Counted from the first letter of the stretch, positions 47,451-55,827 are shown. The stretch: 64,000 nt of DNA from Enterococcus mundtii (GCF_002947535.1 NZ_PUAP01000008.1:1-64000); one strand, 5' to 3'. Notes: generated by a model not told the origin, from the sequence alone. Made by a program: numbers and translations.

Positions 47451-47981
47451 CTATTGAATGTCAGAAAAAAAATCAGTTTCTTTCTCTCGGCGCTTTTTCA
47501 GTTCAAGGTAGGTGTGCCAAGCAGTGATGGAGGACAAGCACAAAGCGATACCCAAAAACACCCATTTCATCCAATTGAACGCATGTCGTGAGAACAATAA
47601 TCCTATATACGGGATCTGAAATACAGGCATTCCGATAATATTGCGATCTCGTACTGCTTCAACTTCGATTTGCGTTTTTTCATCAGCTTTCGTATAAAAA
47701 TACTGGTGTTGATCTTCAATAGCGACAACCCTTCTTGTCACGATATGCTTACCAGCATTTTCATAGTAGGTGATTACATCTCCAACTAAAATCGTATCTG
47801 CCTCTCTTTTTTGCACATAGATCAGACTTCCTTCTGAATAAGACGATGCCATCGCCTGATCATCAATGATATGTGGTGTCAGTCCAAATACACGAGGGAG
47901 TAGAACGACACACAAAATTATCGCTAAAAGAACAACTAACGAAATCGAACTGAAAAAAGTTATTTTTTTATAGATAGGCAC
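47451..47981 (-). CDS. SipW-like signal peptidase homologue lacking catalytic residues
   Basis: This 176-residue membrane protein (TM helices at about 9-28 and 143-165) resembles SipW-type signal peptidase I: the segments EGSLIYVQKREADTILVGDVITYY and IIGMPVFQIPYIG fit the family. The catalytic Ser box (SGSM in SipW) is DQAM here, placing Ala43 at the nucleophile position. The general-base His in VTHRVV is Arg83 (VTRRVV). It therefore should not cleave signal peptides. The start is GTG (47981) behind AAGGAGG with 6-nt spacing. It is divergent from a degenerate sensor kinase. No SipW substrate gene (TasA-like) lies nearby. A binding or regulatory role is inference. Confidence 0.8.
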   Translation of the reverse strand: MPIYKKITFFSSISLVVLLAIILCVVLLPRVFGLTPHIIDDQAMASSYSEGSLIYVQKREADTILVGDVITYYENAGKHIVTRRVVAIEDQHQYFYTKADEKTQIEVEAVRDRNIIGMPVFQIPYIGLLFSRHAFNWMKWVFLGIALCLSSITAWHTYLELKKRREKETDFFSDIQ

Positions 47982-48014
47982 ATTGGACCTCCTTAATAAT
48001 ATTTCGTTAAATCT

Positions 48015-48043
48015 ATAATATAATAACGTGATATTTATTACAA
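48015..48043 (-). promoter_or_regulatory. candidate promoter of the SipW-like gene
   Basis: On the minus strand TTGTAA (48038-48043), 17 bp, TATTAT (48015-48020), about 34 bp before the GTG start. Confidence 0.5.
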
Positions 48044-48119
48044 TATTAATACTCAGTCTGTGTACCTTCAATAAAAAAATAAGTAAATCAATGAGAAAGC
48101 TAATAAAAATAGATAAAAA

Positions 48120-48148
48120 TTGACTGTCAAATGAAAAAAGTTTACTCT
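48120..48148 (+). promoter_or_regulatory. candidate promoter of the kinase-like gene
   Basis: TTGACT (48120-48125), 17 bp, TACTCT (48143-48148), about 33 bp before the chosen ATG. The -10 is weak. Confidence 0.4.
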
Positions 48149-48181
48149 GGAATTAGAGAATTTATCAAAGGAGATTTGTCT

Positions 48182-50014
48182 ATGGTTCTTTTTAATAACG
48201 AACGTAATAAAATTATACCACTCTCTACAAAAATCAAATGGAGCGTACTTATTATATTATCATCGTTATTTATAATAAGTATCGCTTATTTTTTTCATTA
48301 CCTTTTCACGCCAATTGACAATAAACAAATGTCTCAGATCGACGATTCATGGGTCTATTATTCCGAGCACGATCCTTATTTTCAGTTCGATAGCAACCAT
48401 ATCGACTACATGCCATCTATCGACAAAAATGAACCATTTATAATGGAAACTACTCTACATAAAGAATTGGCGGACGCCAATCTCTTGATCAAAGGCAATC
48501 ATCAATGGCTAAGTGTCTTATTAGATGACACGCTGCTCTACAGTCGCTCAAAAGAAAGCACGCGAAATAATCCTGGATTGTCTTTGTCGATCATTGATCT
48601 CCCAGAATCCTATGTGGGCAAGACTTTGAAAATCGTCGTTTCCTCCCCTTATCAAAATTATGCTGGGCTGACACCCAAAGTTTATTTGGGAACTACCAGT
48701 CCAATGATCAGCTTTATTTTTTCACAGTCGATCCCACAAGTCATCGCGATGATCTTGGCTTTCGTTATCGCCATCGGTTTGTTGATTTGGACTAGCTATA
48801 TTCTCTATAGGCATAACAGAATAGATCGTTCATTAGTGATTTTGAGCCTATTTTCTTTCGTACTTGGATTTGAATCCATTTCAGAAGATATCTTAAGTGG
48901 GGTTCTTTTTGAACCAATCGTTCATTCGATTTTTTCTCACTTGTTTGCTATCTTGACTTCGATACTGATCATTTTTTACTACCAGTCAAAAATGACAAAC
49001 TATCAGAAATGGTATGGTTATTTCTGCTATTTCCAGACATTTATTTTTGCGAATATCCTACTTTATGCAGCATTTTCAGATTTTGAATTACCTGAACTGA
49101 TGCCCTTTGCTAGTGTCGTTAGTGTTGTAAGCACTTTAGTTACTTCCTTGGCAAGTATCGGTGAGGCATACAAACAAAATCGCTTCTTCACTGTTTGTAG
49201 TCCTTGGATCGTTTTGATCGCTATCTTTCATTGTATGTTTTATATCCAAACAGCCTTGGGAATCGGACATTCGATCATCAACTGGTCCACGCTCTTATTT
49301 GCAATCCTCCTGATCGTTATTGTAGGGTACAACATCATGGAAAATATCATGAAGATCGATAGTTATCATAAAGAACGTCTTTTCTTACAAACTAAAACGG
49401 ATTTGATCGAAACACATTATTCGAAAATCCAAACACAGATCCAACAAATCGATCAGGCGAAAAATGACTTTGTTGCGCAAATGGAAGAACTGAGTCAATT
49501 GATCGATGCAAACGAACAAGCCGAAGCGAACACTTACTTAAAGCGGATCGTAGACGAAACAAGACGATTGGACTTGTCACTTTTTCCGACAGGTCACCAA
49601 CTAACAAATTTGATTTTGGCGAGATATCAAGAAGTCGCCACTAAAAAGAATATCAAGGTCGATTTTCATACTCATATCCCAGCGTCCTTACCGATCCATG
49701 ATGAAGATTTCACACAACTGCTCATTCATATTCTTGAGCACTCGTTTCGAGAGACCCAAGCTATTGAAAATCCTTTGCATCGAGAAATCTATTTATCGAT
49801 CCAAGAAATCAATTCCCAAATCCAAATCCACTGTGAGCACAGTACACACTATGAGAAAAATATTTTTTCAAAAGATGTGACAGAAGAATTGATACGACAG
49901 GAACAGTATGACTTGATGATGATCCAGACCACGCTCGACAAATACAGCAGCTCCTTGGTCCAAGAAAAAGATAAGTGGGTCGATCGCTTAAAAATCAATA
50001 TATCTCCTGGCTAA
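48182..50014 (+). CDS. 7TM sensor-kinase-like protein with a degenerate GHKL domain
   Basis: This 610-residue membrane protein has TM1 at about 20-42, an extracellular beta-rich domain (about 45-185; HQWLSVLLDDTLLYSRSK and DLPESYVGKTLKIVVSSPY resemble DISM-type sensor modules), seven or so TM helices at about 190-400, and a cytoplasmic C-terminus. The latter aligns with GHKL (AgrC-like) kinases but the phospho-acceptor region reads NDFVAQMEEL instead of HDxKNHL, the N-box reads HILEHSFRE without Asn, and no GxG boxes follow. It is likely a pseudokinase sensor. The start at 48182 follows AAGGAG by 8 nt. No response regulator lies nearby. Confidence 0.75.
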   Translation: MVLFNNERNKIIPLSTKIKWSVLIILSSLFIISIAYFFHYLFTPIDNKQMSQIDDSWVYYSEHDPYFQFDSNHIDYMPSIDKNEPFIMETTLHKELADANLLIKGNHQWLSVLLDDTLLYSRSKESTRNNPGLSLSIIDLPESYVGKTLKIVVSSPYQNYAGLTPKVYLGTTSPMISFIFSQSIPQVIAMILAFVIAIGLLIWTSYILYRHNRIDRSLVILSLFSFVLGFESISEDILSGVLFEPIVHSIFSHLFAILTSILIIFYYQSKMTNYQKWYGYFCYFQTFIFANILLYAAFSDFELPELMPFASVVSVVSTLVTSLASIGEAYKQNRFFTVCSPWIVLIAIFHCMFYIQTALGIGHSIINWSTLLFAILLIVIVGYNIMENIMKIDSYHKERLFLQTKTDLIETHYSKIQTQIQQIDQAKNDFVAQMEELSQLIDANEQAEANTYLKRIVDETRRLDLSLFPTGHQLTNLILARYQEVATKKNIKVDFHTHIPASLPIHDEDFTQLLIHILEHSFRETQAIENPLHREIYLSIQEINSQIQIHCEHSTHYEKNIFSKDVTEELIRQEQYDLMMIQTTLDKYSSSLVQEKDKWVDRLKINISPG

Positions 50015-50020
50015 ATAAAG

Positions 50021-50094
50021 GTGTCTGGGACATTAGTCCTTTTGTACCACCTAAAACCGAATAAACGGCGGGAACAGAAGTGTTCAGCCTCCTT
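50021..50094 (+). repeat. short intergenic repeat, copy 1
   Basis: The segment 50051-50080 (CTAAAACCGAATAAACGGCG and onward to AACAGAAG) is closely similar to 51770-51798 on the other side of the IS110 element. It looks like a copy of a dispersed enterococcal intergenic repeat; a genome-wide search is needed to confirm. Confidence 0.5.
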
Positions 50095-50180
50095 TCCTAC
50101 GATTAGTCAAGAGAAATTAATAAATCAAATGATTGATTGTTGAACTAGAATCGGAAGAAGAAAATGAAAGTATACGAAAT

Positions 50181-50215
50181 AAACCAAGTAATAAGAAAAT
50201 TTTTTTACTTGGTTT
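50181..50215. repeat. 11-bp inverted repeat at the 3' side of IS110
   Basis: AAACCAAGTAA (50181-50191) and TTACTTGGTTT (50205-50215) form a perfect hairpin just outside or at the edge of the element. It may be a terminator of the kinase-like gene or part of the IS right end. Confidence 0.6.
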
Positions 50216-50246
50216 TGTGCTATGATGAGTGTATAAGGTTAATCCC

Positions 50247-51464
50247 TTATTGGTCGTTAGAGGCCGTATACGCATAAGCGTACATTGTATGCTTCCTGAC
50301 CATGGAATGCATGCATTTCAGGAGCTTATTCATACAGGCGACTGTGGCAACCTTTTCCTTTTTGGGGAGAGGTTGCTTTTTTAGTTTGTAATAGTAATCG
50401 ACGAGATGATTGGGCGCAGCGTGTTGTTGTCGAATCATATTGCGAATTGCGAAATAGAGAATTTTTCTTCCTTTTGGATTGCCTCGTTTATTGATGTGAT
50501 CTTTTCCGACATAATTTCCAGATTGAAAACGTCGAATATCAATACCGACGAATGCATTGAGTTGATTTGCGGTAGGAAACCGTCTGATATCGCCCAATTC
50601 ACCAATTAAAAGAGTCGCAGTGGGCGCACCAATCCCAGGTATAGACTGATAGAGTTCAAATTCTTCAAGTGCTTGAGCAGATTGAATCATTTGCGCCATT
50701 AAGCTTTCCTTTTGTTCTAGTAAGTCTTGAAGGAGGCGCGCATAGTAACTCGTTTTCTGGCAATGAATACTCGCGGCGTCGACTGCAGGATAAGAGTTTT
50801 GCGCATACGTTAAAATTTGGTCAGCTTTCTGCCACGCTCTGTTTTCGGAAATACATTTGCGTGTGCTCTTTACTAAGCGATTTTTTATTTTTGTTCGAGT
50901 AGAGGCAAGCACGAACTCGGGGTGAGGGAACGCCTCGATTAACGATAACGCGTAAGGAGTAACACGACTGGAAAAGAAGTGTTCTAACTCAGGAAAGGTT
51001 AATTGGAGTGCCTGATGAAGATCCATGCGCACGCGAGAAATTTTATCTTCGATTTCTTGATAAAAACGGGCAAGATCACGTAGTTTCTGAAATACTTCTG
51101 CTTGATGTATTTTTGGCAAACGCGTATTTTTCCAATGAGTTTGCGCCAATTTATGTGCGTCGATTTTATCTGTTTTCCAACTACGCAGTGTGCCCTCTTC
51201 CATTTGTTTTTTTGCCTCTAAAGGGTTCAATAGGCAGTAGATTAACCGGTTAGCTTGACAGAATTTTTCTAATGGACGAGAGTAGACACCTGTTGCTTCA
51301 AAAACAATTTCAGGCGTTTCTGGAAGTGCGATGATTTCTTCAAGTAACTGGTGAAACCCTTCTTGATTGTGAGCGACTTTCCCTTCGGATAGACAGTGCC
51401 GATCATGGTAAAGTACTTTGTAACTTTCACCTTTGGATACGTCAAAAGCTAAAATAAATGACAT
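50247..51464 (-). CDS. IS110-family transposase (DEDD recombinase)
   Basis: The 405-residue protein has a RuvC-like N-terminal domain with the DEDD tetrad at Asp8 (ILAFDVSKG), Glu56 (IVFEATGVY), Asp99 and Asp102 (WKTDKIDAHKL), a coiled-coil middle and a C-terminal Transposase_20 domain (SIPGIGAPTATLLIGELGDI, then RRFQSGNYVGK with the predicted catalytic Ser315). It is complete and uninterrupted, so the element may be active. Recombination in this family is guided by a bridge RNA (established for IS621/IS110). AAGGAGAAGTCGC precedes the ATG. Confidence 0.95.
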   Translation of the reverse strand: MSFILAFDVSKGESYKVLYHDRHCLSEGKVAHNQEGFHQLLEEIIALPETPEIVFEATGVYSRPLEKFCQANRLIYCLLNPLEAKKQMEEGTLRSWKTDKIDAHKLAQTHWKNTRLPKIHQAEVFQKLRDLARFYQEIEDKISRVRMDLHQALQLTFPELEHFFSSRVTPYALSLIEAFPHPEFVLASTRTKIKNRLVKSTRKCISENRAWQKADQILTYAQNSYPAVDAASIHCQKTSYYARLLQDLLEQKESLMAQMIQSAQALEEFELYQSIPGIGAPTATLLIGELGDIRRFPTANQLNAFVGIDIRRFQSGNYVGKDHINKRGNPKGRKILYFAIRNMIRQQHAAPNHLVDYYYKLKKQPLPKKEKVATVACMNKLLKCMHSMVRKHTMYAYAYTASNDQ

Positions 51465-51479
51465 GCGACTTCTCCTTTA

Positions 51480-51660
51480 TTATTTGATTGAAAGACCTTC
51501 ACTGATTCATTCCGATTCGACTTTCCTTTACACGGACTCGAAGTCCCAACATACTTAAAACAGATTCTAGAATGGCAGTGAAGGAGCTCGTTTTTTGATT
51601 CGGACTCGAAGTCCATGAGGTCATGTTCGAGCTTCCTTTCACTCTCACTATACTTGATTA
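51480..51660 (-). ncRNA. candidate IS110 bridge RNA region
   Basis: Upstream of the recombinase, the 14-bp segment CGGACTCGAAGTCC occurs twice (51533-51546 and 51601-51614), each able to form a hairpin. CCTTCACTG (51496-51504) pairs with CAGTGAAGG (51576-51584), enclosing the first hairpin. This two-loop architecture upstream of an IS110 recombinase fits a bridge RNA; the exact ends and the guide loops are not determined here. Confidence 0.6.
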
Positions 51661-51670
51661 CAAGAAAATA

Positions 51671-51706
51671 GTGGGTAAGATATTCCGTCGAATACCTTAC
51701 CCACTA
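51671..51706 (-). terminator. hairpin downstream of lplA
   Basis: AGTGGGTAAGATATTC and GAATACCTTACCCACT arms form a nearly perfect stem. On the minus strand it is followed by ATTTTCTTG. It probably terminates lplA transcripts and stands at the edge of the IS110 element. Confidence 0.55.
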
Positions 51707-51743
51707 ATCTTAGTATGTTTATGTTATCTTACAGATTTGTCGG

Positions 51744-51813
51744 GTATGAGGCATTGGTCATCTTATCCCCTAGAACCAAATAAACGGTGTTCCAGAAGCT
51801 GACCTTCAACATT
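51744..51813 (+). repeat. short intergenic repeat, copy 2
   Basis: Segment 51770-51798 (CTAGAACCAAATAAACGGTG and onward to CAGAAG) resembles copy 1 at 50051-50080. The rest of 51814-51900 holds no feature that I can support. Confidence 0.5.
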
Positions 51814-51900
51814 AAGCTAACAAATTGTAAAATATGAAACAAATATTTTTCAATTTTCTATCTCACTGCTCAGATCAAGTCGCTTCTGTCACCATCTCAT

Positions 51901-52905
51901 TTAGTATAGTAGTTCCAATAAATCTTGTGCTTCGATCGCACCAAAGTATTTCTTGATATCGATGGTTTCAACTGCTTCTTGTAAGGTAGCTTTGTCATAT
52001 TTTAACCCTGTCAACACTTGCTCAACATCTTTGATATCTCCTAGACCAAAGAAATCGCCGAAGATTTTTACCTCTTCGATTATCCCTTCAGAGACATTTA
52101 GATGGACCTCGATCGAGCCAATTGAAAAGCGTTTTTGTCGTGAAAAGTTAAAATCTGGTGATTTCCCATAATTCCAATCCCAATTTCGATAATACTGTTC
52201 AGAAATTTGATTGATTTTTTCCCAATCTTTTTCTGTCAATTCATAAGTTTTTACTTCTTCTACTGAAGATACCCCAAAGATTTTCAAAAGAATGTCTTCA
52301 CGAAATTCTTCTGTTGTCATTCCTTGTTTTTCTTCAGGCAAGAAAGGCTTGATGTTAGTAACTCGCGAACGAATCGATTTTATTCCTTTTGATTCGATTT
52401 TTTCTTTTTTGACTTTTAACGCATTGACTACTTCATCAATGTCTGAATCGAACATAATCGTTCCATGTGCGAACATCCGACCATTTGTGGCATACATGGC
52501 ATTGCCTGAAAATTTCAAGCCATCGATCACCAAGTCATTTCGTCCTTTTAATTCGGCACCAGAAATACCTAATTCGTGTAACGCTTGGATAATTGGTTTA
52601 GTCACCTTCGCAAAGTCACGGAACGAATCCCCATCATCTGGCATGATGAAACTGAAATTCAAGTTACCAAAATCATGATAAACAGCCCCACCACCGCTTA
52701 AACGACGTACCACATGGATGCCATGTTCTTCGACGTACTCACGATTGATTTCTTCGATCGTGTTTTGATTTCGTCCAATAATGATCGACGGTTCATTGAT
52801 GTAAAACAGCAAGATTGGCTCTTCTAGTGGCATCTCTTGTAGCAAAAAGGTCTCGATTGCTAAATTTACTCTTGGATCATGGTTTTCATTTGGTACAAAA
52901 ATCAT
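51901..52905 (-). CDS. lplA: lipoate-protein ligase A
   Basis: LplA activates free lipoate with ATP and attaches it to lysines of E2 or GcvH proteins. Motifs include RRLSGGGAVYHDFGNLNFSF (lipoate/ATP loop), KGRNDLVIDGLKFSGNAMYATNGRMFAHGTIMFDSD, and a C-terminal accessory domain (DWNYGKSPDFNFSRQKRFSIGSIEVHLNV). The start at 52905 (MIFVPNENHD) has AGGAGG 9 nt upstream; the frame from 52929 overlaps the MBL gene. Length is 334 residues. It is probably co-transcribed with the MBL-fold gene 14 bp upstream. Confidence 0.96.
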   Translation of the reverse strand: MIFVPNENHDPRVNLAIETFLLQEMPLEEPILLFYINEPSIIIGRNQNTIEEINREYVEEHGIHVVRRLSGGGAVYHDFGNLNFSFIMPDDGDSFRDFAKVTKPIIQALHELGISGAELKGRNDLVIDGLKFSGNAMYATNGRMFAHGTIMFDSDIDEVVNALKVKKEKIESKGIKSIRSRVTNIKPFLPEEKQGMTTEEFREDILLKIFGVSSVEEVKTYELTEKDWEKINQISEQYYRNWDWNYGKSPDFNFSRQKRFSIGSIEVHLNVSEGIIEEVKIFGDFFGLGDIKDVEQVLTGLKYDKATLQEAVETIDIKKYFGAIEAQDLLELLY

Positions 52906-52918
52906 TCTGCTCGTCCTC

Positions 52919-53659
52919 CTATATATCAAACACTTTATCGACTTCAGCTAAAACAACTTCGATTTCTTCTCCAGCCGCTTCTTTCGCTTCATTCTTTAAT
53001 TGTGTTAAGTCACCGAATTGTGGCAAGTGGGTCAAAACCAGTTTTTTGACCTTTGCCGCTTTTGCGATCTCTCCAGATTCTTTTGAAGTGAAATGGGCTT
53101 TGTGTCGCTCATTTCCTGCAAAAAGATACGTGTCCGCCAAAAAGAGGTCTGCTTCTCTAGCAAAAGGGATGAAACTCTCTAAATAGCCAGAATCTCCTGT
53201 AAAAACAAGTACTTTTCCGGTGGCTCTTTCGACAATACGCATCGCATAACAAACCACTGGATGAATCGTTTCCAAGAAAGTGATCAAAAATGGCCCGACT
53301 TCGAGTTCTTTGGACGGATCATATGCCACCCCTTGTGACACTCCCGGCATCGTCAAATGTTCAAAATGACTGGCATCTTTCGTATGTCCATAGATTGGTA
53401 ATATCTTTTCCTGATCTCTGTCTGGATGTAATTGCCACTCATATTGCAAGACTCCTAGATCTGCGATATGGTCATGATGATAGTGGCTGATGATCACCGC
53501 ATCTAAAGCAAGTGGATCAAGATGGTCCTCCAATTTCACAAGTGTTGCACTCCCAGCATCAATCAACAGATTAAATTGATCTGCTTGTAACAGATAACTC
53601 GTCGTTCCTTGTTTTTTGTAAGGATATGCACCTAAGCAACCTAAAACGGTTAATTTCAT
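52919..53659 (-). CDS. MBL-fold metallohydrolase
   Basis: This 246-residue cytoplasmic enzyme has the metallo-beta-lactamase metal motif HYHHDHIADLG (HxHxDH, about 58-68), further His in HPVVCYAMRI, an Asp in FTGDSGYLESF and the terminal LTHLPQFG. It starts MKLTVLGCLGAYPYKKQGTTSYLL, the pattern of the ElaC/RNase Z-related phosphodiesterase subgroup. The substrate is unknown; cyclic nucleotide phosphodiesterase activity is known for some relatives. lplA follows by 14 bp. Confidence 0.9.
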   Translation of the reverse strand: MKLTVLGCLGAYPYKKQGTTSYLLQADQFNLLIDAGSATLVKLEDHLDPLALDAVIISHYHHDHIADLGVLQYEWQLHPDRDQEKILPIYGHTKDASHFEHLTMPGVSQGVAYDPSKELEVGPFLITFLETIHPVVCYAMRIVERATGKVLVFTGDSGYLESFIPFAREADLFLADTYLFAGNERHKAHFTSKESGEIAKAAKVKKLVLTHLPQFGDLTQLKNEAKEAAGEEIEVVLAEVDKVFDI

Positions 53660-53720
53660 GACTGATTCCCCCTCAAAAACTTATGCTACCACAATTTCTT
53701 ATTTTCATAAGGAAAACTGC

Positions 53721-54515
53721 TTACCCTAAGTTAAAGTATTCCATTGGGCTACCTTTTTCAATACGGGCTTGTTCGTAAAACTGTGCAACCGACACATTGA
53801 CGTAAGCAATCACCCAGAGTAAACCAAAGAATAGCGCAATAAATCCGAGAATATACCAACCAATAAAGGAAAGTTGTAGGAGAAGATAGGTACCAATACG
53901 ATCTTTTAATAAAAACCAAGCATATTTCAAACTTTGGATAACTGTCAGTTTCGGATAGTCAAACTTTGTCCAAGCAGCAAATTGGAACAACCCTGCAACG
54001 ATCGTCATCACAAATAACGACACGAAAAAGAGTAAGGTTGTAAAGACCGCAAAACTCAGATCAATCGTAAAATCGTTCATTATCCCTTGTGGTGATGCAT
54101 TCCCATTAAAAAGTAGATTGATATACGTATTGAACCCGCCAATCAGAAAACTAGGCAAAAGTATAATACCGTTGATCAACCAATTGAATACGGTATTTAA
54201 AAGATTGATAAGCAGAATCGGTACAAAATATTCTTTTTGAAAAACAGCAAACAACAGATTAGATTTTGCTCGCCCACCTCTGACCACAACTAACGAGATA
54301 TAATAGACCCCATAAGTAAATGCAAAGATCAATACGTGTTGGATCAAAAAATCAAGTATGTTTGCCTGTGTGCTATCGGTTGGGAAGATGCCTACAAAAA
54401 GCTGCTGGATGATCAACCCGATAAAGACTGAAAGGAAAATGATCCAAGCATTGATCCCCCATTGTCCTTCTAATGATGCCCGAGCTTTCTTTCGATATTC
54501 AGAGACCTTCTTCAT
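53721..54515 (-). CDS. DUF975 family membrane protein
   Basis: The 264-residue polytopic protein begins MKKVSEYRKKARASLEGQWGINAWIIFLSVFIGLI and has about six transmembrane segments, matching DUF975. No function is established. Its ATG overlaps the stop of the M42 peptidase gene (TAATG), so the two are translationally coupled. Confidence 0.85.
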   Translation of the reverse strand: MKKVSEYRKKARASLEGQWGINAWIIFLSVFIGLIIQQLFVGIFPTDSTQANILDFLIQHVLIFAFTYGVYYISLVVVRGGRAKSNLLFAVFQKEYFVPILLINLLNTVFNWLINGIILLPSFLIGGFNTYINLLFNGNASPQGIMNDFTIDLSFAVFTTLLFFVSLFVMTIVAGLFQFAAWTKFDYPKLTVIQSLKYAWFLLKDRIGTYLLLQLSFIGWYILGFIALFFGLLWVIAYVNVSVAQFYEQARIEKGSPMEYFNLG

Positions 54516-55597
54516 TACTCATAACTCCTGATTTCTGCTACTTTTTCACTATCCAAACGTTTGACTACTTCAGTAACTAATTTTACTGTATTGAAGTAAT
54601 CTTCTTCATGGATGATCGATGTATGTGAATGCAGATAACGAACGGGAACTGTGATTGCAATCGATGGTACACCATTACGTGACACATGCATTTGTCCGGC
54701 ATCTGTCCCCCCACCAGTGATGACAGTATATTGGAATGGAATAGCCATTTCTTCTGCCACTTGGATCACAAAATTCAATAATTTTTTATGTGGGATCATT
54801 GAAGCATCGAAAATCAAGATTTGTGGCCCTTTACCTAAAACTGAATCTGCCTCTTTTGGTGACATCCCTGGTGTATCCCCAGCAGTACCTGTATCTAAAG
54901 CAATCGCAATATCAGGATCAACTAAATGAGTACTTGTGCGTGCTCCTCTTAAACCAACTTCTTCTTGCACATCACTCCCGGCAAATAAGACATTTGGATG
55001 TCCTTCTTTTGCTAGATTTTCAAGTACACGTAAAGAAACAGCTGTCCCAATACGATTGTCCCATGCTTTTGCTAATAAAAATTTTCCATCATTCATTCGA
55101 CGATATTCAATATAAGGAGTGATCATATCGCCAGGACGAATGCCCCATTCCGTCGCTTCTTCTTTGCTTGTCGCACCGATGTCAATAAACATATCTTTGA
55201 TATCATAAGGTTTGTTACGAACTTCAGCAGTCAAGACATGTGGTGGTTTTGAACCAATCACGCCATGGATGATTTTTCCCTCTTGGGTCTTGATTTCTAC
55301 TTGTTGTGCCAACATGACTTGACCCCACCAACCGCCAAGTGTTTGAAATTCAATAAATCCTTTATCTGTGATCTTTGTAACCATAAAGCCAACTTCATCC
55401 ATATGTCCGGAGATAAATACTTTAGGTCCCTTACCAGAATCATGTTTGGCGATGATACTACCTAAACCATCGTAAAAAATATCATCTGTGAACTGCTCTG
55501 CATATTTTTTATAGACTTTTCGTACTTCTTCTTCATTTCCTGGTACGCCACGCGCAGCTGTTAAATCAATCAATAATTGTTCTTCATTTTTATTCAA
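54515..55597 (-). CDS. pepA: M42-family glutamyl aminopeptidase
   Basis: The M42 (PepA/FrvX-like) dinuclear metallopeptidase has metal and catalytic motifs FISGHMDEVGFMV, AKAWDNRIGTAVSLRVLEN, DVQEEVGLRGARTSTHLV, ALDTG and the C-terminal RYLHSHTSIIHEEDY. In lactic acid bacteria PepA cleaves N-terminal Glu or Asp residues, contributing to peptide use. The start is TTG behind AGAGGGAAAGCG. Length is 360 residues, standard for the family. Confidence 0.94.
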   Translation of the reverse strand: MNKNEEQLLIDLTAARGVPGNEEEVRKVYKKYAEQFTDDIFYDGLGSIIAKHDSGKGPKVFISGHMDEVGFMVTKITDKGFIEFQTLGGWWGQVMLAQQVEIKTQEGKIIHGVIGSKPPHVLTAEVRNKPYDIKDMFIDIGATSKEEATEWGIRPGDMITPYIEYRRMNDGKFLLAKAWDNRIGTAVSLRVLENLAKEGHPNVLFAGSDVQEEVGLRGARTSTHLVDPDIAIALDTGTAGDTPGMSPKEADSVLGKGPQILIFDASMIPHKKLLNFVIQVAEEMAIPFQYTVITGGGTDAGQMHVSRNGVPSIAITVPVRYLHSHTSIIHEEDYFNTVKLVTEVVKRLDSEKVAEIRSYE

Positions 55598-55740
55598 ACG
55601 CTTTCCCTCTTTTCCATACTTAATAGTAGAATTATATCATTATTCACTGATTTTTGGGCAGCATATTTGTTTGATTTATGTAGTCCTATGATAAGAACAG
55701 TTATCGTTTTCATATTTTTCGAATCTGACTACATCTCAAA

Positions 55741-55783
55741 AATGACCCATAACATCCACTTTGTTTGGACGTTACAGGTCATT
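55741..55783 (-). terminator. terminator of the dlt operon
   Basis: AATGACC/GGTCATT outer arms and TAAC/GTTA plus TCCA/TGGA inner arms form a hairpin, followed on the minus strand by a T-run, 45 bp past dltD. Confidence 0.8.
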
Positions 55784-55827
55784 GCTCGAATTTCTTCATT
55801 CCTCTTGTTTTGGTTCAAATTCCTCGC

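Larger units (their letters stand above)
50216..51660 (-). mobile_element. IS110-family insertion element
   Basis: It comprises a complete DEDD recombinase gene plus about 200 bp of structured noncoding DNA upstream of it, the layout of the IS110 group whose left end encodes a bridge RNA. IS110 elements lack terminal inverted repeats, so both boundaries are approximate. It lies between the kinase-like gene and lplA and disrupts no recognisable gene. Confidence 0.8.

Noticed and set aside
47982-48071. longer N-terminus for the SipW-like protein starting MKVHRLS
   Set aside because: The strong AAGGAGG site is located inside this extension, directly before a GTG that gives a normal N-terminal membrane helix.
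50216-51660. a truncated or frameshifted transposase
   Set aside because: The reading frame is complete with all DEDD residues and the C-terminal serine domain.
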